A stretch of 64,000 bases of DNA from CAWFZT01 sp963820415 (GTDB lineage Bacteria > Chloroflexota > Anaerolineae > Anaerolineales > Anaerolineaceae): the NCBI GenBank assembly GCA_963820415.1, contig CAWFZT010000004.1, positions 186,001 to 250,000 of the forward strand, in the 5' to 3' direction. Shown piece by piece: positions 34,093 to 43,172 of this stretch. Both the position numbers and the translations under genes were made by a program. Under the pieces are notes generated by a model that was given only the letters and a program-made list of their open reading frames with translations, was not told where the DNA came from and made no database searches. Position 1 is the first letter of the stretch; every line of letters starts with the position of its first letter.

Positions 34093-34383
34093 TCATACAT
34101 ACAGCGCCTCTTTTTCGATGCGCTTTTTCAGAAATGGGTTCATGTTCTCGCGCACGCGCACGATATCTACCGGTTTATGGACGAGTTCCTCGATCGTCTC
34201 TTTGATATGCACCAGCATAAATGGATTGGGTGTGCGCGTCTTTATGCAGATATCTACATCGCTGTCTTCGCGAATTTCATTTCGGGCAGTTGAGCCGAAC
34301 ACCCCGATCTCGATGATCTGGTATTGCTCTGCGTAATCCTGTTTGAATTTACGTAAAGCAGCCAGAATTTCGTCTCTATTCAT
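34093..34383 (-). CDS. MNT-type nucleotidyltransferase (MntA-like)
   Basis: 96 residues with the minimal nucleotidyltransferase motif GVFGSTARNEIREDSDVDICI (GSxAR..DSDxD). Members act as antitoxins for HEPN-domain toxins by adenylylation. No HEPN gene is adjacent here; the gene sits instead directly downstream of mazF (three bases between stop and start). It is the last gene of the TA operon. It may be an orphan part of a lost MNT/HEPN pair. Confidence 0.85.
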   Translation of the reverse strand: MNRDEILAALRKFKQDYAEQYQIIEIGVFGSTARNEIREDSDVDICIKTRTPNPFMLVHIKETIEELVHKPVDIVRVRENMNPFLKKRIEKEALYV

Positions 34384-34386
34384 GAT

Positions 34387-34722
34387 TTACCTTGTGGATT
34401 TGATCAAATCATCCATCCCAAAGGCGAAGCATATTGCAGAAGATACTTGGGCCATCTTCGCGGCAGAAAGATTGGTAATCAAACGTCCAACTTTGGCTTT
34501 TGGAACTGTTTGTATATGGTCAAAATTTACTGCACAATCTTGAGGTAAGCCATCTTCTATCCCCAGTGCGACTTCAGAAGGAATTCCCCGAATTGTGGTA
34601 GAAATTGGGGCGACAGTCACTTCATTAAGAAAATGAATAACTGAGGTGCGAGTCAAAATTAAAACCGGGCGGCGTTTATCAGGCGGTTGAAATTCATACC
34701 AGCGCACTTCCCCACGTTCCAT
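34387..34722 (-). CDS. mazF: MazF/PemK-type toxin (mRNA interferase)
   Basis: 111 residues with the PemK/MazF fold: MERGEVRWYEF (GEVRW), RRPVLILTRTSVIHFLNEVT, VAPISTTIRG and LPQDCAVNFDHIQTVPK, and the conserved PKAKVG. Such toxins cut mRNA at short sequences. The start is three bases after the antitoxin stop. The sequence cleaved is unknown. Confidence 0.9.
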   Translation of the reverse strand: MERGEVRWYEFQPPDKRRPVLILTRTSVIHFLNEVTVAPISTTIRGIPSEVALGIEDGLPQDCAVNFDHIQTVPKAKVGRLITNLSAAKMAQVSSAICFAFGMDDLIKSTR

Positions 34723-34725
34723 GCA

Positions 34726-34953
34726 TTACCCCCAGGCCTGTTCTGATTCCCAAACATCAAACTCTCCTGAGGTTACAGGCTGGCGGCGATATCCTTCGGC
34801 TTGTTTTTGTTCCAATTCTTCTACCGCAATCTGGCGGAGAGTATCTTCCAGGGCTTTACGGATGAACTGCGACCGGGCGATTTTTTTGAGATGGGTGGCC
34901 TGGTCAACTTTCAAGAGGAAAGTCTCATCGATTGTGATTTGAATTGTTTTCAT
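34726..34953 (-). CDS. Ribbon-helix-helix antitoxin of the MazF toxin
   Basis: 75 residues from ATG 34953: MKTIQITIDETFLLKVDQ (beta strand and first helix of a RHH DNA-binding domain), then KKIARSQFIRKALEDTLRQI (second helix), and an acidic, disordered C-terminal tail that would bind the toxin. Two palindromes in front of it are likely operators, so it should autoregulate the operon. Confidence 0.85.
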   Translation of the reverse strand: MKTIQITIDETFLLKVDQATHLKKIARSQFIRKALEDTLRQIAVEELEQKQAEGYRRQPVTSGEFDVWESEQAWG

Positions 34954-34971
34954 AATGCACCTATATTTATA

Positions 34972-35010
34972 TGGATTATAATCCACGTTTTATGTGGATA
35001 ACTATCCACA
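34972..35010 (-). promoter_or_regulatory. Palindromic operators of the RHH-MazF operon
   Basis: Two palindromes lie upstream of the antitoxin: TGGATTATAATCCA (34972-34985), which contains a -10-like TATAAT, and TGTGGATA AC TATCCACA (34993-35010). Both share the half-site TGGAT, as expected for repeated RHH binding. Confidence 0.7.
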
Positions 35011-35047
35011 TTATAAGCCATAACCTGACTTTTTTCAACCACAGCCC

Positions 35048-37658
35048 CTAGCACTCGCTATATCCGCAGGCATAGCATTTCCGGCACCCCTCCTCGTTAA
35101 CCACCGCCGCCTGGCCACATTCCGGGCACAGGTCGCCGATCTTGAGCAGGGGCTGACTCTCCAGGCTGGACTTGCCCAGCTCGTTTGGGTTGCCGCGGCC
35201 GTTCTTGTGCTCTCCGGTTTGCTTGCGTTCTTCCCTGAATTCCAGGTACTCGAGCATCACCTGGGCTACGCCATCCGGCAGGGAGCGCACCCGGTTGGGC
35301 CCGAAGCCCAGCGGGCGCCCGCCGCCGATGCCTTCCAACTGGCGCAGGACCTCGCGCAGGCGTTGGGAGGGCTCGACCGGCGAGGCAATCCGCAGCACGT
35401 AAGACACTAAGCGTCCAATGGCCTCGGAGACGGCCGCGGTATCCGAGCCGGCCTTGGCGGTATTGATGAAAACTTCGAAGGGTTGGTTGCCGCCGTTCTC
35501 GTTGATGGTGATGAAAGCTTTGCCCAGGGGCGTCTCGATCGAGTAGGTGTAGCCAAACAGGAAGCGCGGGCGGGGTTTCTTGGCGTCCTCCCAGAAAGCC
35601 AGTTGGATGGCGGCTTCCTCACCAGGCGGCAGGATCTCAACTGCCGCCGGTTGATCAGTACCATGGTCAACCGCAAGGATGTCCTTCTTACCGGCGGTGG
35701 CGCGCGTTTCGAGCACGACTTTCTCGCGCGAGCCGGTCACGTAGACGGTGATGCCCTTGCAGCCGTTCTTCCAGGCCAGCCGGTAAGCCGTGGCCACGTC
35801 TTCTTCGGTGGCCTCCGGCGGGAAGTTGATCGTCTTGGACAGGCTGTTATCCACGAAAGCCTGCATGGCGGCCTGCATGCGCACGTGCTCCTCGGCGATG
35901 ATGTCGCCAGAGACGACGAACACGTGCCGGATGTCATCCGGCACTTCGGGCACGTTCTGGCAGGAGCCTTCCTGCATGACGCGCTCGAAGATGGTCTGGC
36001 GGGTCTTGGGATCGATGCCGGCCCGGTAGAGGGCTTGCTCGAAGAGCGGGCTGGTGTAGGTGAGCTGCAGGTCCTTGCCGTTATCGTTGACGTGGCGGAT
36101 GTAGGCCAGGGCGAAGACCGGTTCGCAGCCGTAGCCCTCGCAGCCGGCCACGGTGGCGATCGTGCCGGTGGGGGCGACGGTGGTCTGGGCGGCGTTGCGG
36201 ATGCCGTGCTGGCGGATGCCCTCGACTACCCGGTTCCAATCCACCTCTGGGCGGCCCCAGTTGTGGGCGTAGACACGCAGCGGGGTGGGCGGCTGCCATG
36301 GTATTTTTGCGGGTCGTAGATGCTGCCCTGGATGGCCGGGAAGGCCCCGCGCTCTTCGGCCAGGTCGATGCTGGTCAGCATGGCATGGTAGCGCACGAAT
36401 TCCATCACCTGGGCGGCGAATTCCTGCCCTTCGGCGGAGCCGTAGCGGATGCCGGCGTGGTACATCAGGTCCGCCAGGCCCATGATGCCCAACCCGATGC
36501 GGCGGGCGCGGTGGGCGGCTTCTTTGAGGGCCGGGACAGCCGGGACGTACTGGTTGGCGTCGACCACGTCATCCAGGAAGCGGGTCGAGAACACCACATT
36601 CTTGCGCAGGCCCTCCCAATCCACGCTGTGGTTGGGACCGAAATGCTGGGCCAGGTTGACCGAGCCCAGGCAGCAGTTTTCGTAGGGCCCTAGCCACTGT
36701 TCACCGCAGGGGTTGGTGGCTTCGAGCTGGTAGAGGTGGGGACCGGGTTGGAGCGGTTGGCGGCATCCAGGAAGAGCATGCCCGGCTCGCCGTTGTGGTG
36801 CGCCTGTTTGACGATCTTATTGAACAGATCGCGCGCTTCGACGGTCTTGTAGACCTTAATCGGAATGCCGGCCGCTTCGGCTTGCTCGAGGGTGCCATCA
36901 AACTGGCGGTACTCGGACGAGGCCACGTCCGGGAAGCGCAGCTCCCAATTTGTATCGTTCTCGACCGCCCGCATGAAGGCGTCCGTGATGCCTACCGAAA
37001 TGTTGAAGTTGGTGATCGAGTTTTCATCCGTCTTGCAGGTGATGAACTCCTCGATATCCGGGTGGTCGACCCGCAAAACGGCCATGTTGGCGCCGCGGCG
37101 CGATCCGCCCTGGGCGACCTCGCCGAAGGCGTGGTCGTAGACGCGCAGAAAGCCGACCGGCCCGGTCGCCTGTCCGGCGGAGGATTTCACCAGGCAGCCC
37201 TTGGGGCGCAGGCGGGAAAAGGAGAAGCCGTTGCCGCCGCCGGTCTGCTGGATCAGGGCGGCGTCCCGCAGGGTCTGGAAGATGCCGGTGGGTTTTTGCC
37301 CCATGTCATCCGAGATGGGCAGCACGAAGCAGGCCGCCAACTGCCCCAGGGGCGTGCCGGCGCCGGTAAAGGTTGGCGAATTGGGGAAGAAGCTCTTGGA
37401 GGTGAGAAGCTCGTAAAATTCCTTGGCGCTGGCCAGGCAATCGCCGCCCCAGGTCTCTTCCACTTTGGCCACGTGGTAGGCCACGCGCCAGAACATTTCC
37501 TCCACGTTTTCGACTGGTTTGCCATCGTCGCCCTGGCGGACGTAGCGGCGCGTGAGCACCTGGCGGGCGTTTTCGGTCAAAGAAATGGTAGGGAGTTCCT
37601 CTGGAAGAGGGGGGGTGGGCAATAGCCCACTTTGAGGGATTGAGATTTTACTTACCAT
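35048..37658 (-). CDS. nrdJ: Vitamin B12-dependent (class II) ribonucleotide reductase (two frame breaks)
   Basis: Makes deoxyribonucleotides. Starts MVSKISIPQSGLLPTPPLPE; catalytic-core parts include FFPNSPTFTGAGTPLGQLAA, GGGNGFSFSRLRPKG, and RRGANMAVLRVDHPDIEEFI. A TSCPD domain (GKAFITINENGGNQPFEVFI) and a Cys-rich zinc tail (CPECG..CRKCYACGYSEC) close it. Frame breaks at 36737-36741 and 36282-36285 each need one extra C. They restore NPVPHLYQLEATNPCGE and PPTPLRVYAHNWGRPEVDWN. Full length about 870 residues, normal for NrdJ. Transcribed with nrdR, with NrdR boxes upstream. Confidence 0.93.
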
Positions 37659-37673
37659 TATTTTATGGTCTCC

Positions 37674-38123
37674 TTATCCTTCAAGTAATCGATCGATTTC
37701 CTGGCGGATGGCGCGCAGGTCATCCAGATGCAGGTAAACGATGGCATAGCGGATATAAGCGATCTGATCCAATTCCTTCAAGCCGGCAATGACCATGTCG
37801 CCGACCACCCGAGAGGGAACCTCGGCGCGCCCCATGCGCTGAAGCGAGTTCTCGATATCGGTGACGAGGGTCTCGATGTCGGCCGCCGACACCGGGCGTT
37901 TGGAACAGGAGATGCGGATGCCGCGTTCGAGCTTTTCCCGGTCGAATTCCTCGCGCGTGCCATTCCGCTTGATCAGCAGGGGCGTGGCCAGGATCGGGCG
38001 CTCGTAGGTGCTGAAGCGCTGGTGACAGTTTTCACACTCGCGTCGGCGGCGCACCCCACCCCGCGTATCGTGGGTGGTGTCGAGGACTTTTGATTCGTTG
38101 TGCTGGCAGTACGGACAACGCAT
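37674..38123 (-). CDS. nrdR: Transcriptional repressor NrdR
   Basis: 149 residues. N-terminal zinc ribbon (MRCPYCQHNES, CENCHQRFSTYE) and a C-terminal ATP-cone (RPILATPLLIKRNGTREEF). ATP and dATP binding to the cone controls repression of ribonucleotide reductase genes. Directly upstream of nrdJ with 15 bases between them, one operon. Tandem NrdR boxes lie in its leader. Confidence 0.95.
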   Translation of the reverse strand: MRCPYCQHNESKVLDTTHDTRGGVRRRRECENCHQRFSTYERPILATPLLIKRNGTREEFDREKLERGIRISCSKRPVSAADIETLVTDIENSLQRMGRAEVPSRVVGDMVIAGLKELDQIAYIRYAIVYLHLDDLRAIRQEIDRLLEG

Positions 38124-38199
38124 AAACTCCCTCCTCAGTGGTTGGTGAGTGCAGATTCGGTTATGAAACGGCCACGATGTTGTCGAAAAAAACTACCCC

Positions 38200-38240
38200 C
38201 TACATATGGGGGTCGAACTGGATGTTTCCCCTATATTTGG
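38200..38240 (-). promoter_or_regulatory. Tandem NrdR boxes
   Basis: CTACATATGG (38200-38209) and CTATATTTGG (38231-38240) each match 8 of 10 positions of the NrdR box core CWATATATWG. Their starts are exactly 31 bases apart, three helical turns, as usual for cooperative NrdR binding. They lie between the promoter and the nrdR start. Confidence 0.72.
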
Positions 38241-38252
38241 TGATGTGGGAAC

Positions 38253-38281
38253 ATTCTAGCATAACCCTCCGGTGGAATCAA
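38253..38281 (-). promoter_or_regulatory. Promoter of nrdR-nrdJ
   Basis: The minus strand reads TTGATT (38276-38281), 17 bases, TAGAAT (38253-38258), with a TGC extended -10. The NrdR boxes follow within 50 bases downstream of the start. Confidence 0.6.
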
Positions 38282-38360
38282 GGGGATTTGGGCATATTTT
38301 ACCTTAAAGTTTCTAAGAGATTCCTCACCGGAGGAAAGAGAAATTCCCTTGATAGCCTGT

Positions 38361-38388
38361 ATTATAGCACGCAAGTTCTATTTGTCTA
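38361..38388 (-). promoter_or_regulatory. Second possible nrdR promoter
   Basis: The minus strand reads TAGACA (38383-38388), 16 bases, TATAAT (38361-38366). It is about 110 bases upstream of the first promoter. Confidence 0.45.
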
Positions 38389-38404
38389 GCAATTGAAGCG
38401 CCAC

Positions 38405-38434
38405 TTCCCCCTCCCCATACCTGGAGAGGGGGAA
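38405..38434 (-). terminator. Hairpin after ftsZ
   Basis: A 9-bp stem (TTCCCCCTC with GAGGGGGAA) lies 26 bases after the ftsZ stop. No T tract follows, so a role as terminator of the dcw cluster is only likely. Confidence 0.4.
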
Positions 38435-38459
38435 ATGTGGAGGGGATGATGGCTAAGGT

Positions 38460-39656
38460 TTACCCCTGGTTTTTGTTAGACTGTTGTCTCGTCAGATGGT
38501 TGCGTAAGAACGGCGGAACATCCAGATCGTCGGTGTCGATTAGGCGCCGATCAAATGTAACGGGCACCGGTTGAGAAGAGAGAAGGCGCTCGCTCCGCTC
38601 AACCGGCTGGGAAGGGCGCTGGGAAGTGTGGGTGTCTTCGGATTTATTGCGGCGCTCGTTCGCCACCTGCGCCTGTTGAGTGGTGCGGATGCTGGAAGGC
38701 CGGTCGAAACCGGTGGCAATAACCGTCATGCGGATTTCATCCCCCATGTTCGGGTCGATCACGGCCCCGAAGATCAGGTTGACATCTGGGTGGGCGGTTT
38801 CCTTGATGATCGCCGCGGCCTGGTTGACCTCGAAGAGGGTCAGGCCGGGGCCGCCGGTGACGTTGAACAGAATGCCGCGCGCGCCGTCGATGGTGATGTC
38901 GAGCAGCTGGCTGGAGATGGCCATTTCGGCCGCGATGCGGGCGCGGTCTTCGCCGGAAGCTTTGCCGACCGCCATCAGGGCGGCGCCGCCTTCCGACATG
39001 ATCGTGCGCACATCGGCGAAGTCGAGGTTGATCAGGCCGGGGACGGTGATCAGTTCGGAAATGCCCTGGATGCCCTGGCGCAGCACATCATCGGCCACGC
39101 GGAAGGCTTCGGTCAGGCTGGCGCGCTTGTCAACGATCTGCAGCAAGCGGTCATTGGGGATGACGATCAGCGTGTCGGCATGTTCTTTGAGTTTCTCGAT
39201 GCCGGCTTCGGCGGCCTGTTGGCGGCGCGTGCCTTCGAAGGTGAAGGGGCGGGTGACCACGCCGATGGTCAGGGCGCCAACTTCTTTGGCAATCTGGGCA
39301 ACGATCGGCGCAGCGCCGGTGCCGGTGCCGCCGCCCAGGCCGGCGGTAACGAAGACCATGTCGCTGCCTTTGAGCACTTCGTACAGCTCTTCGGCAGATT
39401 CTTCGGCTGCTTTGCGTCCGACCTCCGGGTTGCCGCCGGCGCCCAGGCCGCGGGTGACCTTGTCGCCAATGCGAACACGCATGCTGGCTTTGGAAAGCAG
39501 CAAGGCCTGCGCATCCGTATTGATGGTGATGAATTCGATGCCCTGCAAGCCTTCGTCGATCATGCGATTGACGGCATTGCAGCCACCGCCGCCGACGCCC
39601 ACGACCTTAATGCGGGCAAACGATTCTTGTTGCTGAAAACCTAATCCCTGATCCAT
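38460..39656 (-). CDS. ftsZ: Cell division protein FtsZ
   Basis: Tubulin-like GTPase forming the division ring at mid-cell. 398 residues from ATG 39656 (GGAGGAG site). The signature GGGTGTG is at 108-114, the synergy loop region NLDFADVRTIM later, and the N-terminus has VGVGGGGCNAVNRMI. The C-terminal linker ends DVPPFLRNHLTRQQ, the conserved peptide for FtsA binding. Last gene of the dcw cluster; about 70 bases from ftsA. Confidence 0.96.
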   Translation of the reverse strand: MDQGLGFQQQESFARIKVVGVGGGGCNAVNRMIDEGLQGIEFITINTDAQALLLSKASMRVRIGDKVTRGLGAGGNPEVGRKAAEESAEELYEVLKGSDMVFVTAGLGGGTGTGAAPIVAQIAKEVGALTIGVVTRPFTFEGTRRQQAAEAGIEKLKEHADTLIVIPNDRLLQIVDKRASLTEAFRVADDVLRQGIQGISELITVPGLINLDFADVRTIMSEGGAALMAVGKASGEDRARIAAEMAISSQLLDITIDGARGILFNVTGGPGLTLFEVNQAAAIIKETAHPDVNLIFGAVIDPNMGDEIRMTVIATGFDRPSSIRTTQQAQVANERRNKSEDTHTSQRPSQPVERSERLLSSQPVPVTFDRRLIDTDDLDVPPFLRNHLTRQQSNKNQG

Positions 39657-39726
39657 TTTACTCCTCCACATTGTGTGCTAAAAAACGGTTAACGGTTGGT
39701 TGGTACTGGCGCAAACACGCCAGAAA

Positions 39727-40979
39727 TTACGGCAATAGTCGATGCAGCCATTCTCTGATTTTGTTCCAATCAATCCCTCCTCCTCCCCCACCCCTGCCTC
39801 GCTGGGTTACTCTACGGGGGCTTGGTACGACCGCTTCGTTCATCATCAGCGCCCAGTACAGCAGGCCAACGCTGGTGGAATAAGCGGGCGAATGAGCTGG
39901 TCAGTCAGTCCGATCAGGCCTTCCGGTTTGGCGATGCGCACGGGAAGATTGAGCACGCGGGTGGCAAGCGGGCGAATTCTGGGCAGGTTGCTGGTGCCGC
40001 CCGTGAGCACCATGCCGGCAGGCAGCAAGCCATCGTAACCGGAGCGTTTGATTTCCTGCAGCAGCAGGACGAAAATTTCTTCGGCGCGGGCTTCGATAAT
40101 TTGCGCCAGCTCCTTGTGGCTGATCGAGACCGGCGCATCTTCCCCAAAAGCCTTCACCGGGAAGTATTCATCTTCACTGATATCGTCGGCCATAGCGCTG
40201 CCGAACTGCTTCTTGATGTCTTCGGCCTGCGAGATGGGCAGGCGTAGCAAGGTGGCGATATCCGAGGTAATGTGGTTTCCGCCCACTGCCAGCACCATGG
40301 TATGCCAGACATCCCCATCGATGTAGATGGCCATGTCGGTGGTGCCGCCGCCAATATCGCAGACTACCACGCCCATCTGGCGTTCGGTCTCCGAAAGAAC
40401 CACCTCGCCGGAGGCCAGCGGGTTGAGCACGAACTTGGTCACCTCGACCCCGCAGGACTGCACGCACTGGCGCAGGTTTTCGACTGTGGCGGCTGCGGCG
40501 GTGATGATGTGGGCTTCCACTTCCAGCCGGTAGCCGTGCATTCCGATGGGTGAGCGGATGCCGTCCTGCCCGTCGACGATGAAGCCGCGCTGGATGACCT
40601 GGATCACCTCACGGTTATGCGGGATGGCAATGGCCTGGGCGGCGTCCAAGGCGCGGGCGACGTCATCGTTATCGATCACCCGCCCTGAAATGCCAACCAC
40701 GCCGCGGCTGTTGACCGAAGAAACATGCGAGCCAGCCAGGCTGACCAGGGCGGAGGTGATCTCCAGCCCTGAGGAGCGCTGGGCTTTTTCTACCGAGCGG
40801 GCAATCGATTGGGTCGCCGACGCCAGGTCAACAATGGTCCCTTTGCGGATACCCTGAGAGGGTTCGATCCCCACTCCCAGGATACGCAGGTTACGCTCCC
40901 CCTCGACCCGCGCCACAAGGGTGCAGACCTTGGTCGTGCCTATATCAATTCCAACCACAATCGGTTCGTCCATAACCAT
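39727..40979 (-). CDS. ftsA: Cell division protein FtsA (one frame break)
   Basis: Actin-like membrane tether of FtsZ. Starts VVGIDIGTTKVCTLVARVEG; VVVCDIGGGTTDMAIYIDG is phosphate 2, and LTGGTSNLPRIRPLATRV the adenosine motif. A frame break near 39882-39888 needs one base more (CCCGCTTATT to CCGGCTTATT) to give RPAYSTSVGLLYWALMMNE. The gene then extends to 39727 with a Gly-rich stretch and the amphipathic tail IDWNKIREWLHRLLP, the membrane anchor. Start chosen at ATG 40979, which overlaps the ftsQ stop (TGATG). Confidence 0.9.
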
Positions 40980-42028
40980 CACTTCTCCGTCCGGTAGTAG
41001 GGTGTATCAGGGTTCTCTACGCTGATCATCGTAGGCGTGACGCCATCTTTCTGGATTTGGTTGACTACGGCCTTATACATCAGCATCTTGGTGTCCAGGT
41101 TGTTCAGATCAAGCCCGATATAGACGTTCCATCCTTGCGGATCGGACCAACCCAGGCCATCCTGGCTGGAATAGGCCAGGACGGTATTCTTTTTCAGCAT
41201 GGCGCTGAGTTTGATCGCTGAGCTCATCACCATCGGGCTGATATGTTTTCCGACCAGGCTGGTAGGCTGGGGCGGGGCTTTGGTTTCCTTGGTCAGGCTG
41301 GCGTTTTTCGCCTGTGCATCTGGGGCGACCTGGCCGGGTGTGGCAGTCTCGACAACCGGAGGAGGCTCATTGGCTTGGATGTTTACCGGAGTCTTGACTT
41401 TGCCATTCGGCATGAAAATGAAACCGCTTGGGTCGACCCAGTAGTTGGTTTTGTTGTAATTCCAGGTCAAGACAGGCCTGCGTTCATCAAACGAGACGAG
41501 CACTTCCGCCGGAGAGTTCACTTCGGCGGTAACGTTGGTGACATCCGGGAAGGATTCGGCTACTTTCTGGACGATCTCATCGGGGTCCACGGTGAAGATC
41601 TGTTTCCCGTTCAGGTTGAGGATGGCCTGGACGTCGGCCGTAGATATACGTTGGTTGCCTGTCAGGGTGATTTGCGCGACCCTCAAGCTGGGAGTATTCC
41701 AGGCTATGTTCAAGGCCGCGCCAATCAGCAGGATCAGGAAGGCGGATAGCAGGCGCCATCCAGGGCGGATGACTGGTATGTTATGTAAAATTACCTCAGC
41801 GCCGTTGCCGACCCCAACCGACACCCTACGCCGGCTATTGGAACGGGTGTTGCGCAATATTGAGACCCCCCCCAGGGAAGTGTCGCGGGAGAGGACCGTG
41901 GCTGGGTGATAGGCGCGGCCGGTGCGCGCCGTGGTGGCGGCTTTGTATACCCGCGTCTGGCTGCGCTGCGAGCGGCGCTGGCGGACTGTGTCTGAGCGAG
42001 AGGCAGTGGTTTGGCCGGTCGGCCTCAT
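40979..42028 (-). CDS. ftsQ: Cell division protein FtsQ/DivIB
   Basis: 349 residues. A basic, Ser/Arg-rich cytoplasmic part (to about 90), one membrane helix (LLSAFLILLIGAALNIAW), then a POTRA domain: LRVAQITLTGNQRISTADVQ, followed by FTVDPDEIVQKVAESFPDV. These are hallmarks of FtsQ. Scaffold of the divisome together with FtsL. A Pro/Thr-rich insertion (TPVNIQANEPPPVVETATPG) splits the periplasmic part. Overlaps ddl by ATGA. Confidence 0.9.
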   Translation of the reverse strand: MRPTGQTTASRSDTVRQRRSQRSQTRVYKAATTARTGRAYHPATVLSRDTSLGGVSILRNTRSNSRRRVSVGVGNGAEVILHNIPVIRPGWRLLSAFLILLIGAALNIAWNTPSLRVAQITLTGNQRISTADVQAILNLNGKQIFTVDPDEIVQKVAESFPDVTNVTAEVNSPAEVLVSFDERRPVLTWNYNKTNYWVDPSGFIFMPNGKVKTPVNIQANEPPPVVETATPGQVAPDAQAKNASLTKETKAPPQPTSLVGKHISPMVMSSAIKLSAMLKKNTVLAYSSQDGLGWSDPQGWNVYIGLDLNNLDTKMLMYKAVVNQIQKDGVTPTMISVENPDTPYYRTEK

Positions 42029-43135
42029 TTATCCTCCCCATACTGGCGGCGGGTGTGGTCGCGGTCTGCTTTACGTTCGAAAGCCAGTTCGATTAAGCGG
42101 TCGATCAAGGCCGGATAGGGCAACCCACTGGCTTCCCACAGTTTGGGATACATGCTTATGCGGGTGAAGCCTGGGATGGTGTTGATTTCACTGACGTAAA
42201 TCGATTGGGTGGCCTGATCGAGCAGAAAATCCACGCGGGCCATGCCAGCCCCGTCGATGGCCTGGTAGGCCCTCACGGCGATACTGCGGATAGTTAGTAT
42301 CTGCTCAGTGGGCAGCGGGGCCGGGATGATCAATTCAGAACGCCCGTCGATGTACTTGGCGTTGTAGGTGTAGAAGTCGTCGGAAGGAATAACCTCGCCA
42401 GGTAATGAAGCCTGCGGATTTTCATTGCCGAGCACGCTTACCTCGATCTCGCGTGGTTTTTCGAGGCCGCGCTCGATCAGCACGCGCCGGTCATATTCGG
42501 CAGCTTCCAGCAAGCCTTCATACAGGTCGGAGTGGTTGCGGCACTTGGTAACGCCTACCGAAGAACCCAGGTTGGCCGGTTTGACGAAGAGCGGGTAATG
42601 ACCAATTTTCTCTGCTTTGGTGATCACCTTTTCTGTTTCTGCCTGGATCTGATGGCGGGTCGCCACAAAGGAGTCAAGCACCGGGATCTGGTACGTACGC
42701 ATGACGTCTTTGAAGAGAGCCTTGTCCATCCCCACCGACGACCCGAGCACTCCAGCGCCGATGTAAGCCAGGTCGGCCATTTCGAGCAGGCCCTGCAGCG
42801 TGCCATCTTCACCGAAAGTGCCGTGCAACACGGGGAATACCACATCCAGGCGCACCAGCGGTTCGAGGATAGTCTGGCGGACCGCGTACAGCCAGTTCAT
42901 GCCTGGTTCAGGCAGGAGGATGGCGGGGGTCAGAGAGTTCTGTGCGGCCGTTTTCCAGTGCTTCCAGCACGTTGTCGCCGGTGACCCAGGCGCCTTGGTG
43001 GGTGATGCCAATCTGGACCACGGTGTATTTCTCGGGGGAGAGCACCGATAAGATCGAACGCGCCGACATCAGCGACACTTCATGTTCGCCTGAGCGTCCC
43101 CCAAAGATCACACCGAGAATGATTTTGTTTGCCAT
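42025..43135 (-). CDS. ddl: D-alanine-D-alanine ligase (one frame break)
   Basis: ATP-grasp enzyme joining two D-Ala for cell-wall precursors. N-terminal FGGRSGEHEVSLMSARS, then VFPVLHGTFGEDGTLQGLLE, GSSVGMDKALFKDV, FVKPANLGSSVGVTK and the C-terminal VDFLLDQATQSIYVSEINTI. A frame break near 42930-42945 separates ALENGRTE from SLTPAILLPEPG. Full length about 369 residues. ATG 43135; 37 bases from murB. Confidence 0.92.
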
Positions 43136-43172
43136 GCAATAAGACTTCTTAAAAGTAATATTTCTGGCCGGT

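Noticed and set aside
34043..34336. Plus-strand ORFs opposite the MNT gene
   Set aside because: They lie antisense to a gene with the clear GSxAR..DSDxD motif.
35483..37625. Long plus-strand open frames across nrdJ
   Set aside because: Shadow frames of a GC-rich gene on the minus strand; no recognisable domains.
38571..39644. Long open frames antisense to ftsZ
   Set aside because: They mirror the codon pattern of ftsZ, which has full family signatures; no ribosome site or family fits the antisense reading.
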